Of a DNA stretch of 64,000 bases, positions 48,187 through 59,486 are shown in pieces. The translations under genes and the position numbers were made by a program. Below the pieces are notes generated by a model. The model searched no databases, had not been told where the DNA came from, and saw only the letters and a list, made by a program, of their open reading frames with translations. Numbering within the stretch: position 1 is the stretch's first letter; each line of letters begins with the position of its first letter. Source of the stretch: Sternotherus odoratus (Eukaryota; Chordata; Testudines; Kinosternidae); NCBI GenBank assembly GCA_032164245.1, contig JAVMKO010000003.1, positions 29,883,390-29,947,389 on the forward strand. The letters are read 5' to 3'.

Positions 48187-48313
48187 AAGGGTGACCAGAC
48201 AGCAAATGTGAAAAATCTAAATCAGGGTTGAGGGGGTAATAAGACCCTCTATAAAAAAAAACACCCCAAAAATAGGGACTGTCCTTATAAAATTGGGACA
48301 TCTGGTCATCCTA
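48187..48313. mobile_element. 127-bp hAT MITE, perfect 8-bp duplication ATTCTGGC
   Basis: The ends are 'agggtgaccag' and 'ctggtcatccta'. The duplication lies at 48179-48186 and 48314-48321. The interior 'cagcaaatgtgaaaaat...aggactgtcc' matches the sibling at 60932-61053. Confidence 0.85.
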
Positions 48314-48321
48314 ATTCTGGC

Positions 48322-49320
48322 AGTCATTCTCATCTACGTTTCACTTCATGGCATGACTTTCATTTGTCACTTAGTGTCACAAGCCTTCAGCCATAGCCAT
48401 TACACTGCTTTATCCAACTCATTGGTACAGTAGTTTAAATGAAGATGAGAACTCACTTTCTAAATGCAGTCCTTGAAGATTACTCATGAGTGTCTATTAA
48501 CAGGTATATTTCTAAATCTCAGCTTCTTAAACTGGATAAAAAAGTACAAAAATAATCACCACTCTCTCAATTAAGACAATCCATCTTTTAAACCTTGCTG
48601 TAGGGAAACAATATAAAGCTATTTAAGGATGATTATTGTCTCTCTCTTGCCTTCATTTTACTTTCTGTTCAACTTGTCACAAAACTCTCTTAATATATGC
48701 TTAGTTTTGAACCCATCAATTACAGGTCATGGTATTGACAAAACCTGTCTGTGTAAATAGTAGTTAGGCTGGTCTTTTTATTTCCTTTTAGATTTTACCT
48801 GAAAATAAGACAAAGCAAATATCTGGAAATAATTATTTTTATTTCTCCATGGACACAATTAAAATAAAAGGATGGAATTCTCAGTAGTCTTTTGTTGTTA
48901 TGATAATGGACTGTGACACATTTAGTTTAGGGCTGATTTGAAACAGATTGTGTTGGGATTTAAGGATCTCAGATAGATCTCACTTGCCTGCTTCTCCTAC
49001 ATGCACCTTCTTGCTTTCACACATTCAACCTTTTCCTCCTGCTAGTCTTCCTTACAATTTGCCTCTACCGGGATGCCAAGAGAATACTACCATCTGATAG
49101 TTACTAATCAGGTGGTGAGTTGTCATTATTGCTATTGATTGACTTACTACTCCTACAATATGTGCAATCAGCAGGTGTATGGTTAAAAATATTACAGTTA
49201 CTCTATGTTCCCTCTCTCCTCACCCACTAGTTTGTTTTGCTCAAATGTTATATCTTATCTTTTAAATTATGAGCTCTCTGAGGAAGATACTCTTATGCAT
49301 GGCCTAGATAATACTTTGTC
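48322..49320. other. Unassigned sequence
   Basis: No gene or repeat recognised. Confidence 0.4.
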
Positions 49321-49324
49321 TTGC

Positions 49325-49392
49325 CATGATTGCATGGGACTGGACTAGATGACCTCTTGAGGTTTCTTCTAGTCCTACGATTCTATGATTCA
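49325..49392 (+). mobile_element. SINE 3' end fragment (Cry I-like)
   Basis: 'gggactggactagatgacctcttgagg...cctacgattctatgatt' is the 3' portion of the turtle tRNA-derived SINE. The tRNA head is missing. Confidence 0.6.
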
Positions 49393-49444
49393 TCACAGGG
49401 TTGTACAGTGGGACCCTGGCCTCTTTGAGGTTTCTAGGTGATAC

Positions 49445-49520
49445 TGCAATATAAATAATAAATAATAAAATAAAATAATAAAATAATAATAAATAATAAT
49501 AATAATAACAATAAAAAACA
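49445..49520 (+). repeat. (AAT)n/(AATA)n simple repeat
   Basis: Run of 'aataataaataataa' units directly visible. Confidence 0.9.
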
Positions 49521-52400
49521 CATACACAAATACATTAAAAGAACATAAAAGTTTGAGACAAAATAGCCAATGGTGCTACCTGATGGTGGCACCTGATGGT
49601 GCCTCTTGGAGTATACCGTTATTAATTAAAGTAGCTTGGCCTATAAAAACACAATGATAGGTCAATGGATAATAAATACTTAAATGGTCTATTAGACACA
49701 AAGTGTTAACGTGTCAAAGGTATACATTAGTATTTAAAACTGCTGCTTTAAAAATTACAGTAAGATGATGTGGGTTGGTAAATAATATCTGTTGATAGAG
49801 TCTAATCAGTGGCACTCTGGAGATAGCTAGAGGCAATACCGAATTCTGCATTTGTTAAAAGAAAACTTTACACTCCAGGTGCTACAATAACATAACTCTA
49901 ACACTGTAGACACAAGGAAGAATAGAATAATGAATAATTGCTGTACCAAATCCTCAGAGGTATGGAGCACCTGCATTTCCCAGTGGGGCAAATCCAGACC
50001 CCCACTTTGGCCACAGGGAGCCCTTCTGCAACAGAGCCAGAATTTAAGACAGAATGCTGAATATTGGGGAGCTGCATAGAGTTGTGTGCACCCTCTGCAG
50101 AGGCCTTCCCTGTGCAGCCTCCTCAGTGGCAGTGCTTAGTGGATGAAAAGAGGGTGGGGTAGAGGCATGGAAAGCTGGTGTCTTGGGAAAGTTTTCCCCA
50201 TATTGTCTCCTGCACCTTTCGCCAGCCTAGTGAGCTGTGATGGGCTATGGGGTCTGAGTTTCAGCAATCTGGAATTGGAGTTGCTCAGCGACTCTGTACT
50301 TAGCCCAATATGAGTTCATATGAAGTATATGCTATAGAGAAAATTAAGTTAGTTGGAAGGAAAAAAACAGTGCATATGAAATGAACCAGTACAAATTCGA
50401 CATACAGTATCTTTTTTAAAAAAATGTTGGTGTGTTTTTAAAGTATTTAAAAATCTTTTTTAAGTAATTGTTCATGGCGATTAAGGGCTCAATCCAGCAG
50501 ATGTGCAGCCATAGCTACAGGGTGGTGTGAGTCAAGCGGATGTCAAGTATGCTAAATGCCAAGTAAAAATAATCCAGTTTTCTCAGCAATGGTGGGTATC
50601 TGCATTGTATAGCCATGCTATTTAAGAGGCCAGGATTCCCTTGTTTGGTTTGTTTTGTGCATCATGCACACAATCATGAAATCTGCCCGTGAGGAATGTT
50701 CATCCTCATGGCTTTACCTTCCACACAGAGATCTGTCTTGGGGCATGTTCAGCATATTCATGCATTTCTATAGTGGTTAGCAAAGGCTAGATTCTGTCAC
50801 CTTTAATCATGTCGAGTATTAACTTATTCTGTAGGCAGTGCCCTCTATTTCAATATGAAGTAAGGTGTAGCACAATCTAGCCTTAAAACATCTGTAAAGA
50901 AAAATTATCTGCACTTTGAAAGACAGTAATACACAATCAGAAAGGCAATTATGTATACATTTAGAAAGTACATATAGGACCTTGTCAGCACTGAGTTACT
51001 CCAATTCTGGGCCAAAGTGGGGCTGCTGTAGCATAAAACTGGAGCAAGCCAGGTCTGAATCAGATTCACAGGATCTTGCTTTACAAACATGTCTTTGACT
51101 GCAAGGCTATGGCCAGTGCTTTTCGGACTGGTGCTGCTGGGATTTGCAGTCAGGTGTTCATTTCTGTGGGTGGAGATTCATTATTTATTTTCTTAAAGCC
51201 TGGTACTTAAATGTGATCCCATGCACTTAAATTAGGAACACAGATTCTATTTGACGCTATGAACATTAATACAAGTTTTTCATCTCTGTGCAGAAGATAG
51301 AGACAAACTCTGACTCAGTGAAGCAAGGCTAGAAACACACCCTGCTGAGCACACTCTAGGGAACTGCTAAGTCTCTAGGGAGACCTGAGCAACAACCTCC
51401 AAATGCCAGATTCCGCCGCTCAGCCTCCCACAGGTTCAAGCCTTAACGCAGTGTGAAATAAAGGCATGCTTTTCTCCTTTTGTCTTTTCAGATTTAAATG
51501 TATAAAGACCCCCAGTGTGGAAAATCATTTGAAATGTTGCACACTTTGACATCAAGACCAGCTCCTGCTCCCAGTAAAGCCAGTGGGAGGTTTGCCATCG
51601 ACTGCAGTGACAGCAGGTTCACGGACCCCAAATCTGGTTACTAGGATGAATGAAACATGACCTCTTCATTTCTTCAGCAGCTGGTGTCCTGATATTATTG
51701 GAATGAAAGGAAAAGCAAACTAAATTCCAAAACCCAGTGCATTCACACAGAGTATTTTTCATGTGTTTTCTATGGAAAATTGAAGAGTTTTTTCTGGTCC
51801 TTCCTCATAAAGATACTTCTGCAACAAATGTAAAGTTTTGGGGACCATCTTCTATCTAAGATACTAATATGACCCCCACAGGATTACTACGGGATCTGAA
51901 TGTCTCAATGTACTTACATTTTATTTTATTTTAATGTATTTAAATGCAGAATATATTATCTTCAGGGTTCTATATAACTCTGCCCTTTCCTCCCTCTGGA
52001 GCACTGCATTCCTCCTCAGACACTCACTCCCCGAAAATCCATCTGCTCTACCCATTCTGGAATAGTTAGAAAGCACTTAGCACATTGCAGTTATTACTAT
52101 AAACCTATAATAAATAATAATGATAACTGGTAGAGAAATTGAATCATTGGAAACTCCAGGTATGTTGGGAGTGATTCTCAGCTCGAGCAGACATACCTGT
52201 GGTAGATCTGACTGAGCTAGCTGCTAAAAATAGAGTCTAGCCATGGCAATGGAAGGAACTAGTTGTCCAAGAATATACTTGTTGCCTTCGATGTGATGTG
52301 CCAAGTATCTCGGACAAGTGTGTGCTTGGGTTAGCTAACCTCTTCTGCCTCTAGGGCTACACTCCATTTTCAGTCCATTATCTCAAATCGTGCTGTTATA
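49521..52400. other. Unassigned sequence
   Basis: No supported gene. A strong acceptor-like tract ends at 51491 ('tctccttttgtcttttcag'), but all frames after it close within 19 codons, so I do not call an exon. Confidence 0.4.
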
Positions 52401-52404
52401 CCTC

Positions 52405-52920
52405 TGTTATGCTTCCCAGGGTTGTGAGGCTCCTTGCTATCACCTGCCCTTCATGTGAGGAAGCCTTGTCTGTGCCTCCCAGGCATCAGCTCTCTGCCTC
52501 CATCATCACAGGCTCTCCACACTTCTCTTTCCGTCCACACGGGCCCCACTATCTCTCTGCTGGTAAGCACTAGAGTTACTCTAATCCCTCATGATGTCAA
52601 GAATCAGAGAGGTAGCCATGTTAGTCTGGAATAGCAGAGGTAACAAAGTCCTGTGGCACCTTAAAGACTAACTATAAAGTTTTGAAGCATAAGCTTTCGT
52701 GGGCTAATACCCACTTCGTCGGATGCATCTGACGAAGTGGGTATTAGCCCACGAAAGCTTATGCTTCAAAACTTTATAGTTAGTCTTTAAGGTGCCACAG
52801 GACTTTGTTACCTCTAATCCCTCAGTTCTCCAAGTGTGCCCTAGGAATGCCCAATCAGTAACCCACTGGATACACACCAAAATGCTACTCATATAAACAT
52901 CCATTTCCTCCACGCTTTGC
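52405..52920 (-). mobile_element. LTR fragment related to 58579-59337, split by a PLE tail
   Basis: 'ggttgtgaggctccttgctatcacctgccc' and 'tgtctgtgcctcccaggcatcagc' are reverse-complement matches to the 3' part of the LTR ending at 59337. The PLE palindrome (52592-52811) sits inside it, and weaker similarity continues to about 52900. Confidence 0.55.
52592..52811 (-). mobile_element. Penelope-like tail palindrome (86-bp arms), 13-bp duplication
   Basis: CTCTAATCCCTCA occurs at 52579-52591 and 52812-52824. From 52640 to 52811 the insert is an almost perfect palindrome centred between 52725 and 52726, with no spacer ('ggatgcatct' at the centre). The left outer 48 bases (52592-52639, containing 'tagccatgttagtctgg') have no partner. 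Arm identity is very high, so the insertion looks young. Confidence 0.8.
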
Positions 52921-53264
52921 ATTATATCTCACTTATTTCCCTATGGAAGATTTCTGTAATGCTGAATTGGAGGTAACTAAAGCAATATCTTCTGAATAAT
53001 GTCATATTAGTTATCTGTTCCGTATCATCATATAGAACCAAACATGTCACAATCTACTAGTTGCATCTAGGGTGGGGAATATTATGTCATCATTTTAATT
53101 GGACATTTCTTCTTCCATAAAAGGAAGAATGCCCTTCCTATGTCGTTGAGCCTATATAGGTCTAAGTACCTGAGGCCATTTCTTTTCCTCCTGCCCCATA
53201 AGTGGTCTAGGGGGCCAATTACTGTGCTCTATTACATCATCATATCTACTTCTTCCTTCACTTA

Positions 53265-53420
53265 GGCTATGTCTACATAGCAATGTAAGCCTAGGCTTAG
53301 TGGGATTCAAGTCACCTGACCCATGTTGAGGAACCCTGGGCTTGAGTCTCCACACTGCATTTTAAGCCTAGGTTAAGAATTTTCTGACCCATGTTCGAAC
53401 CTAGGATTTGACAAGGTACT
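53265..53420. mobile_element. Partial fold-back MITE
   Basis: 'taggctatgtctacatagcaatg' resembles the TIR family of 26829-27063. Internal 'taagcctaggctta' and 'aagcctaggtta' are self-complementary. The right TIR was not found. Confidence 0.35.
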
Positions 53421-53727
53421 GCTATAAGACTTTACAATGTTCAAAACATATATATTACAAACTGCCTTTATTCTGTGCATCTCAAATAACCAGATGACCA
53501 TCTTTACACTTATCTGACAGCAAGAGGGAATGATTATCAAGTGATGGTGACTAGCGAAGCTTTAAAGAATTTGGGGTGATTAGTAAATGTCCTGACATCT
53601 CTGTTCATTTCTTTTTTAACACCACTTTGTTTGCTGTAAAATAATACAGCATCAAAATTATTTTCCACAATATCTTGACATCCAGGATGAAAGGTTCAGG
53701 TCCCAAATGTAGTTACATAGCTTAGAA

Positions 53728-54113
53728 CAGTAGTCCCAAAACTGTGGAGCATGCCCCCACAGGCAGTGCAGAGAAACATCCAGGGGCCATGCAGTAGGGT
53801 CCAGGCATGCCCACATGGGGGGGTGGGGAGGGAGCACCACACACTCTGCTTCATCCTCATCCCAGCTCCAGACCCAGCTGCATCTCCACTCTGCCCCTTG
53901 CTTAGCCCCCAGTCTAGCTCTACCCTCATTCCCTCTCCACCCCCATGCAGCTCTGCCTCTAGCCCCAGTTCCTCCCCCAACCTCAGATCTGCCCCCAGCT
54001 CCGCCTTCAGCTCAAGCTACCTGCTGATCCAACTGTGCAGAAATGGAGGGGGGCATGGACACATTCCATTACTGATAAATTGGTGCATAACAGGAAAAGT
54101 GTGGGCACCACTG
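53728..54113. mobile_element. hAT-type MITE with C-rich interior
   Basis: The ends are 'cagtagtcccaaaactgtg' and 'agtgtgggcaccactg'. The flanking octamers GCTTAGAA (53720-53727) and CTTTAGAA (54114-54121) agree at 6 of 8. The interior 'ccccagctcc/gcccccag' repeats create a 122-codon frame that is not a gene. Confidence 0.7.
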
Positions 54114-54121
54114 CTTTAGAA

Positions 54122-54930
54122 ACTCATGTCCTTTCACTTCTCTTTTTATCACATTTGTATTAGCCCTGATTTCTGAGCTCTAATTTCCTGTGTTCACAGA
54201 AAGTTTAATAATGTCTGCAGTGGAAGCAACTAAGTCAATTAATGCTGAGGTCAAAGCAATGTTTCCCACACTGTAATGTCTCTGGGGAACAAAATGAAGA
54301 TAGCTCCAGCCAGTTTTGTCAATCCATCCTTGTCAACCATTGATAAAATTAATATCATTCAGCCTTGACCAGAATTAACCTGCAGACTTTGATACCTTGC
54401 CTTTGTAATTGGAATGATTGGATGACAAAGTGAGTTAATTGATCAAAATGACACAACAAAGACATAAGGTATATGACCCCTTTTGATTTTGCCTCCATGT
54501 TCTTTCCCTATAAGCCACACACATATAGGAGACAATTATTCAATATTAGAAATGACCCTGGCACAAAATAATTTGGAAATGAGTTGTCTGGATTATTTGG
54601 AATAATTTCTTTGAAATACATTTTTACCAAGAACCACAATAAAGGCTGAATTTTGCCCTTAGATTAAACTGAGCTTGTGTACCTGGCTCCTAATGACTTC
54701 AAGTTCTACTTTGTTCCTGTAATTGTCTTCTTCCTTCCATCATAATTATATCTTCTCCCCTGATGTCATCTCACTCTACAAAGGAAAAATATGTACAAAT
54801 TAAAGTGTATTTACTATTACAAAGTGGACTGAGGAATTGATGGACCTATAAATGAAGAAGAAAAATATCACTGAAATGAGCAGTACTTCTAATAGTGGAT
54901 ATTAAAACATGTCTTCCCTCCCCAGTCTCC
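54122..54930. other. Unassigned sequence
   Basis: No gene or repeat recognised. Confidence 0.4.
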
Positions 54931-56640
54931 TGCACTCAAGGCAGGACTAAGTAATTACTAAATGATTCCTGAAAGATCTAACCTATTCTTAAAAACAATC
55001 AATGATGGAGATTCCAAAGCCTCCATTGGGGAATTTGTTCCAGTGCTTAACTACCCTGACAGTGAGGAAGTTTTTCCTAATGTCCATCCTAAACAACCCT
55101 TGCTACAATTTAAGTCCATTGCTTCTTGTCCTATCTTTAGAGGTTAAGGAGAACAATTTTTTCCCTCCTCCAAGTAACAAACTTATTTACCTGAAAACTG
55201 TTACCAAGTCCCACCTCAGTCTTCTCTTCTCCAGACAAAACAAACCTATTTTTTTTTCAATTTTCCCTCATAGGTCATTTTTTTCTAAACCTATAAATAA
55301 ATTTTCATTCTCTCCTCTGAACTTTCTCCAGTTTGTCCACATCTTTATTGAAATGTGGCACCCAGAACTGGACACCATAATCCAGCTGGGGGCTTCTCAG
55401 ACTAGAGTAGAATTACTTCTCGTGTCTTATTTACAACACTCCTGCTAATACAAAGGGGGGAGGGATAGCTCAGTGGTTTGAGCATTGGCCTGCTAAACCC
55501 AGGGTTGTGAGTTCAATCCTTGAGGGGGCCATTTAGGGATCTGGGCAAAAAATCTGTCAGGGGACAGTACTTGATCCTGCTAGTGTAGGCAGGGGACTGG
55601 ACGCGATGACCTTCAAGGCCTTTCCAGTTCTAGGAGATTGGTATATCTCCATTTATAAAAAAAACAACAACCCAGAATGATATTCACTTTCTTTGCAATT
55701 GTGATCCACAACCCCCATATTTATTTCTGCAGTACTCCTTCGTAGGCAGTCATTTCCCATTTTGCATGTGTGCAACTTCCTAAGAGGAGTACTTTGCATT
55801 TGCCCTTACTGAATTTCATCCTATTTACTTCAGACCATTTCTCCACTTTGTCGAGATCATTTTGAATTTTACTCCTGGCCTCCAAAGAATTTGCAACCCC
55901 AGCTTTGTAGCCACCACAAACTTTATAAGTGTACTCTTTATGCCATTATCTAAATCATTTATGAAGATATTGAACAGAACCAGACCCAGAACTGATCCCT
56001 GTGGGACCCACTCAATATACCCTTCCAGTCTGACTGTGACTCCCTGGGAACTGTTTTCTAACCAGCTAGGCACCCATCTTATAGTAGCTCCATTTAGACT
56101 ATATTTCACTTGTTTATGAGGAGGTCATGCACGACTGTATCAAAAGCCTTATTAAAGTCAAGATTTACCACATCTACTGCTTCCCACATTCCCCCCCACC
56201 CCCCATCAACAAAGGCATGCTACCCTCTTAAAGAAAGATATCAGATTGGTTTGACATGATATGTTATTGACAATTCATGCTGACTGTCACTTATCACCTT
56301 ATTATCTTCTAGGTGTTTTCAAATTGATTATTTCATTATTTGTTCCATTATCTTTCCGGAAACTGAAATTAAGATGACTGGTCTGTTATTCCTCAAATTG
56401 TCCTTATTCCCCTTTTTATAGTTTAGCACTGTATTTTTTGTTGTTGTTGTTCTATAGAATCTCTCCCATCTCCCGTGGGTTTTTGAAGATAACCACTAAT
56501 GGCTCAGATATATACTTAGTAATCTCTTTGAGTATTCTAAGGTATATTTCACTAGGTCCTGCCAACTTGAAGACACCAGAGATGTCCCATTTTATCTTAT
56601 TTTCCTTCTATTTATTTCCATATTTTGAGCACATTGGCAC
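54930..56640 (-). mobile_element. CR1 LINE copy, minus strand, split by a SINE
   Basis: Antisense CR1 runs from 'caaggcaggactaagtaatt' to about 56640. The minus frame 55825-56109 encodes Y-I-E-W-V-P-Q-G-S-V-L-G-L-V-L-F-N-I-F-I-N-D-L, the classic CR1 RT motif. It is followed by F-V-V-A-T-K-L-G where the family has the catalytic F-A-D-D-T-K-L-G, so both catalytic aspartates are lost. The 3' half (55002-55440) is the C-terminal/UTR part. Confidence 0.85.
55455..55670 (+). mobile_element. tRNA-derived SINE (Cry I-like), near full length
   Basis: The head 'gggatagctcagtggtttgag' holds a Pol III A box (TAGCTCAGTGG), and 'ggttgtgagttcaatcc' holds a B box. The body 'gggggccatttagggatctggg' and tail 'ggactggacgcgatgacc...ttccagttctaggag' follow, ending in an A-rich 'ataaaaaaaacaacaa'. 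It interrupts the CR1 at 54930-56640. It is a SINE, not a functional tRNA gene. Confidence 0.85.
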
Positions 56641-57831
56641 TAAGCCTGATAGTGAAAGCTAGAAAATAGTTTGATTTTACTTCTAAAGCATGGCACAGTT
56701 ATTAAATTATTCTACTCACTTAGGGAAAATTATTCAATACTCATCCAATATCTGTATCCCATATTTCAGAACATTGTTTCAAAACTGATATTTTATTAAA
56801 GAGTTGACTGAACCCTAATTTTATTAAAGAGTCCTTTTTGAACCCTAATGACTGTTGTAACTGACAAGCAAATCACAATTTTAGTCAATTTATACAACAA
56901 TTTTAATAAACAGAAGGTGAATATTACTTTCATTACAACCCAAAAAGCCTAAATAAATGCCGTGCTGTTTCCTATCCAGTGTTCGTTGTCGTGTACCCCA
57001 GTGAAAATCCAGAGTGACTATTTGACTTCAATGGAGTTACTCTGGATTTAATTTTTTTTTACATGAAAACAGAAGTTGGCACATTATCTTCATTTTTAGA
57101 TATACAGCCTAACTAGTTTCACCAGGCCTTGATCTTGCTGTTCATAGTGTACTGGTAGACACACCTGGGCAGACTTATCTGGGTGGAGCCCCATTAAAGT
57201 CAATGGCAGATTGATACCATTCCCACTGCAGACATACAAAAAGATTAAGTAAAAAGAGCAGTGTAGTCCACCTTGGTCTGCCCTTAGAGATAATTATAAT
57301 AACACTTCCACCATGAATTTCTATAGGATCTTTTAGAAGAGGACTTCAAAGAAGCTGTCAAATTTTAATATTAAGATGCCAAACACCCTTGTGATATTGT
57401 GCATTGCATACTGAAGCTCGCTAATCCCAAATTCTGACAGACCATCAACCAAAATATGTCTAGTACTCTCCTCCCTCTGATGTCCAGGGGAGGGAGGCAA
57501 ATATGATACCCAGGGCTCCATGAGGAGAGTATCAATTCCTGCTGCCATTCTTTTCTGACCTGAGAGAAAAAAATGTCATTTTGGACTACAGTGGGCAAGA
57601 CTGCTAAAGGCAATGAAGCTGGGTTAGGACAGATCTTTTCCCCATGGACCCAGCATCCACGTTCCCTCCAGACTCACATTTATCTTAAGTTGCTTACTGG
57701 GGGAAGCTGAGTTGCTTTGGTCTCTCTCTCCTTGATCATGTTAAGCAGAAGAGTGGCAGAACCTTTTATCATTCAGCGCACACCTTCAATACATTGTCCA
57801 TTATGCATTTAGGTTCACCACAAGGCACGTC
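56641..57831. other. Unassigned sequence
   Basis: No supported gene. 57000-57200 has phrases of an old dispersed repeat ('ttcaatggagttactctgg', 'cattaaagtcaatggcag'). Confidence 0.35.
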
Positions 57832-57841
57832 CTTCCCCCTC

Positions 57842-57971
57842 GGCTTGCATCCGACGAAGTGGGTATTAGCCCACGAAAGCTTATGCTTCAATACTTTAGT
57901 TAGTCTTTAAGGTGCCACAGGACTCTTTGTCACTTCTTCTATTCCAGACTAACACGGCTACCTCTCTGATT
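57842..57971 (+). mobile_element. Penelope-like tail, single arm, 10-bp duplication
   Basis: CTTCCCCCTC occurs at 57832-57841 and 57972-57981. The 130-bp insert reads in sense: 'gcatccgacgaagtgggtattagcccacgaaag', then 'ggtgccacaggactctttgtcac', then 'ccagactaacacggctacc'. It is the non-palindromic form and shows the full tail in one piece, including the outer segment. Confidence 0.8.
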
Positions 57972-57981
57972 CTTCCCCCTC

Positions 57982-58573
57982 TGTCTACCTTTGTGCTTAA
58001 CATTGGTACTTTTTAGCACTATTACCAATTGCACTATGCACATACAAAGCGTCATTCTGCTTACAACTCAGGCACTCTAAGAGAGATTTTAATTGAGCAC
58101 ACATTGGTGTTTTCCAAGGACTGTTCCCTGTCAAATTTTAATTATCTTCGTGTAATTTCTTTGGTTGTAGAACTGTATAGAGAGTCATAATTTCACAATA
58201 TATACACAATGACTATATTTACGTATGCTCCTATGATTTAAAAATGGTTTAGTTCATTTTAGTTCACTGGGACTCAGGAACCTGCTAGTGCCAGTTGGCA
58301 GTGGGTACAGCGAGATCACAGAATTTTAGAGGAATATTCTGCATCAGATGTAGGCATATTAAGTTTACCAACGGGTGGCAGGTGCGATCTCTAACATGAG
58401 CCAAGACACCTATGATGGTCATAATAATTCCAAAATGTATGTACTGCTAATATGTAAGGAGTTATATATCTATACTAGAAATTATAGCCTTAAAGCCTTG
58501 GCATTAAGGCAGTAATATGTATTAAACTGGTTCATTTCAAGCAGGAGGAAGCAGGTGCTTCTCTCTCCATCTG
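57982..58573. other. Unassigned sequence
   Basis: No gene or repeat recognised. Confidence 0.4.
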
Positions 58574-58578
58574 GTCAC

Positions 58579-59337
58579 TATGTAGTGTGTAGCTCACAAT
58601 GTAAGCTAGACATATGGAGACAGATACTGATTAAAAGACTTCAAGGCACACAAGAGAGGAAGCCCACATGGAAAACCAATCAGTAAGGGATGTCCTGAGA
58701 TTATGAAAAAGAAGAAAAGACTATTATCTAAGAATACCAGGAGATAACTCCATTTTTCCCCAAAATGATAAACCATCAAGTTCTGTCTTACAAAAGGAGG
58801 GTCACAGCCAACATGGCTAGAAAACACTGCAAAGACTTTGGACGAGACAGGAGGGTATCTTGGTAATTAAGTTGAAGCTCTAGAATTAGTGTTATAATTT
58901 AGTTACCTGTAACCATTTGCTTCCAGTACTCTTACTTGCTACTTTTCAAATCTCTATACTTTGTTAAATAAACCTATGCTTGTTTTCATTATAAGCATAT
59001 TGAAGTGCTGTGTATTAAATGGAGCAGAGATCCAAGGCAAAATCAGCAAGCTCGTGTGCACTGTTCCTTTGAGAGCATCATATCTGTGAATTCTGTAAGT
59101 ACCCAGTAGACCAGGAGCTGGACACTGGAGAGCGGACTCTCAGAGGGCTTGTGGGTTCGAGCATTTCTAATGCTAATCTGAAGATGGACAGCAAAGCCTG
59201 TATACGCTAAGAGGGGAGTGCTTGTGTTGCCTGTGGGTGATGGAGTCGGGGACCTGATCCCCAGCAGGCACAGACAGGGTTTTCGCTTTGGGGGCAGGTG
59301 GTAGCAGGGGGCCTCACAACCATCTGGAAGCATCACA
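58579..59337 (+). mobile_element. Solo LTR, 5-bp duplication GTCAC, plus orientation
   Basis: GTCAC flanks it at 58574-58578 and 59338-59342. The left end reads TATG rather than the expected TG, and the right end is CATCACA. An AATAAA signal lies at 58967-58972. A diverged reverse-orientation relative is at 52405-52920. No coding region. Confidence 0.7.
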
Positions 59338-59394
59338 GTCACCTTATCAGTCAGTGATTTAATGGAAGCACCATGTTGGAACCATGTTGGCTGG

Positions 59395-59486
59395 GATGAT
59401 TTAGTTGGGGATTGGTCCTGCTTTGAGCAGGGGGTTGGACTAGTGACCTCCTGAGGTCCCTTTCAACTCTGATATTCTATGATGTT
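59395..59486 (+). mobile_element. SINE 3' part (Cry I-like)
   Basis: 'gattggtcctgctttgagcagggggttggactagtgacctcctgagg...tgatattctatgatg' is the SINE body and tail without the tRNA head. Confidence 0.75.

Noticed and set aside
51492..51590. Exon after a strong acceptor tract
   Set aside because: All frames close within 19 codons and the donor is weak; at best a terminal exon with no support.
52640..52811. CRISPR-like or rRNA-like inverted structure
   Set aside because: The palindrome is explained by the PLE tail with target duplications; there is no array of spaced direct repeats.
55455..55540. Possible tRNA gene
   Set aside because: A and B boxes are present, but the body continues as a SINE and cloverleaf pairing is poor.
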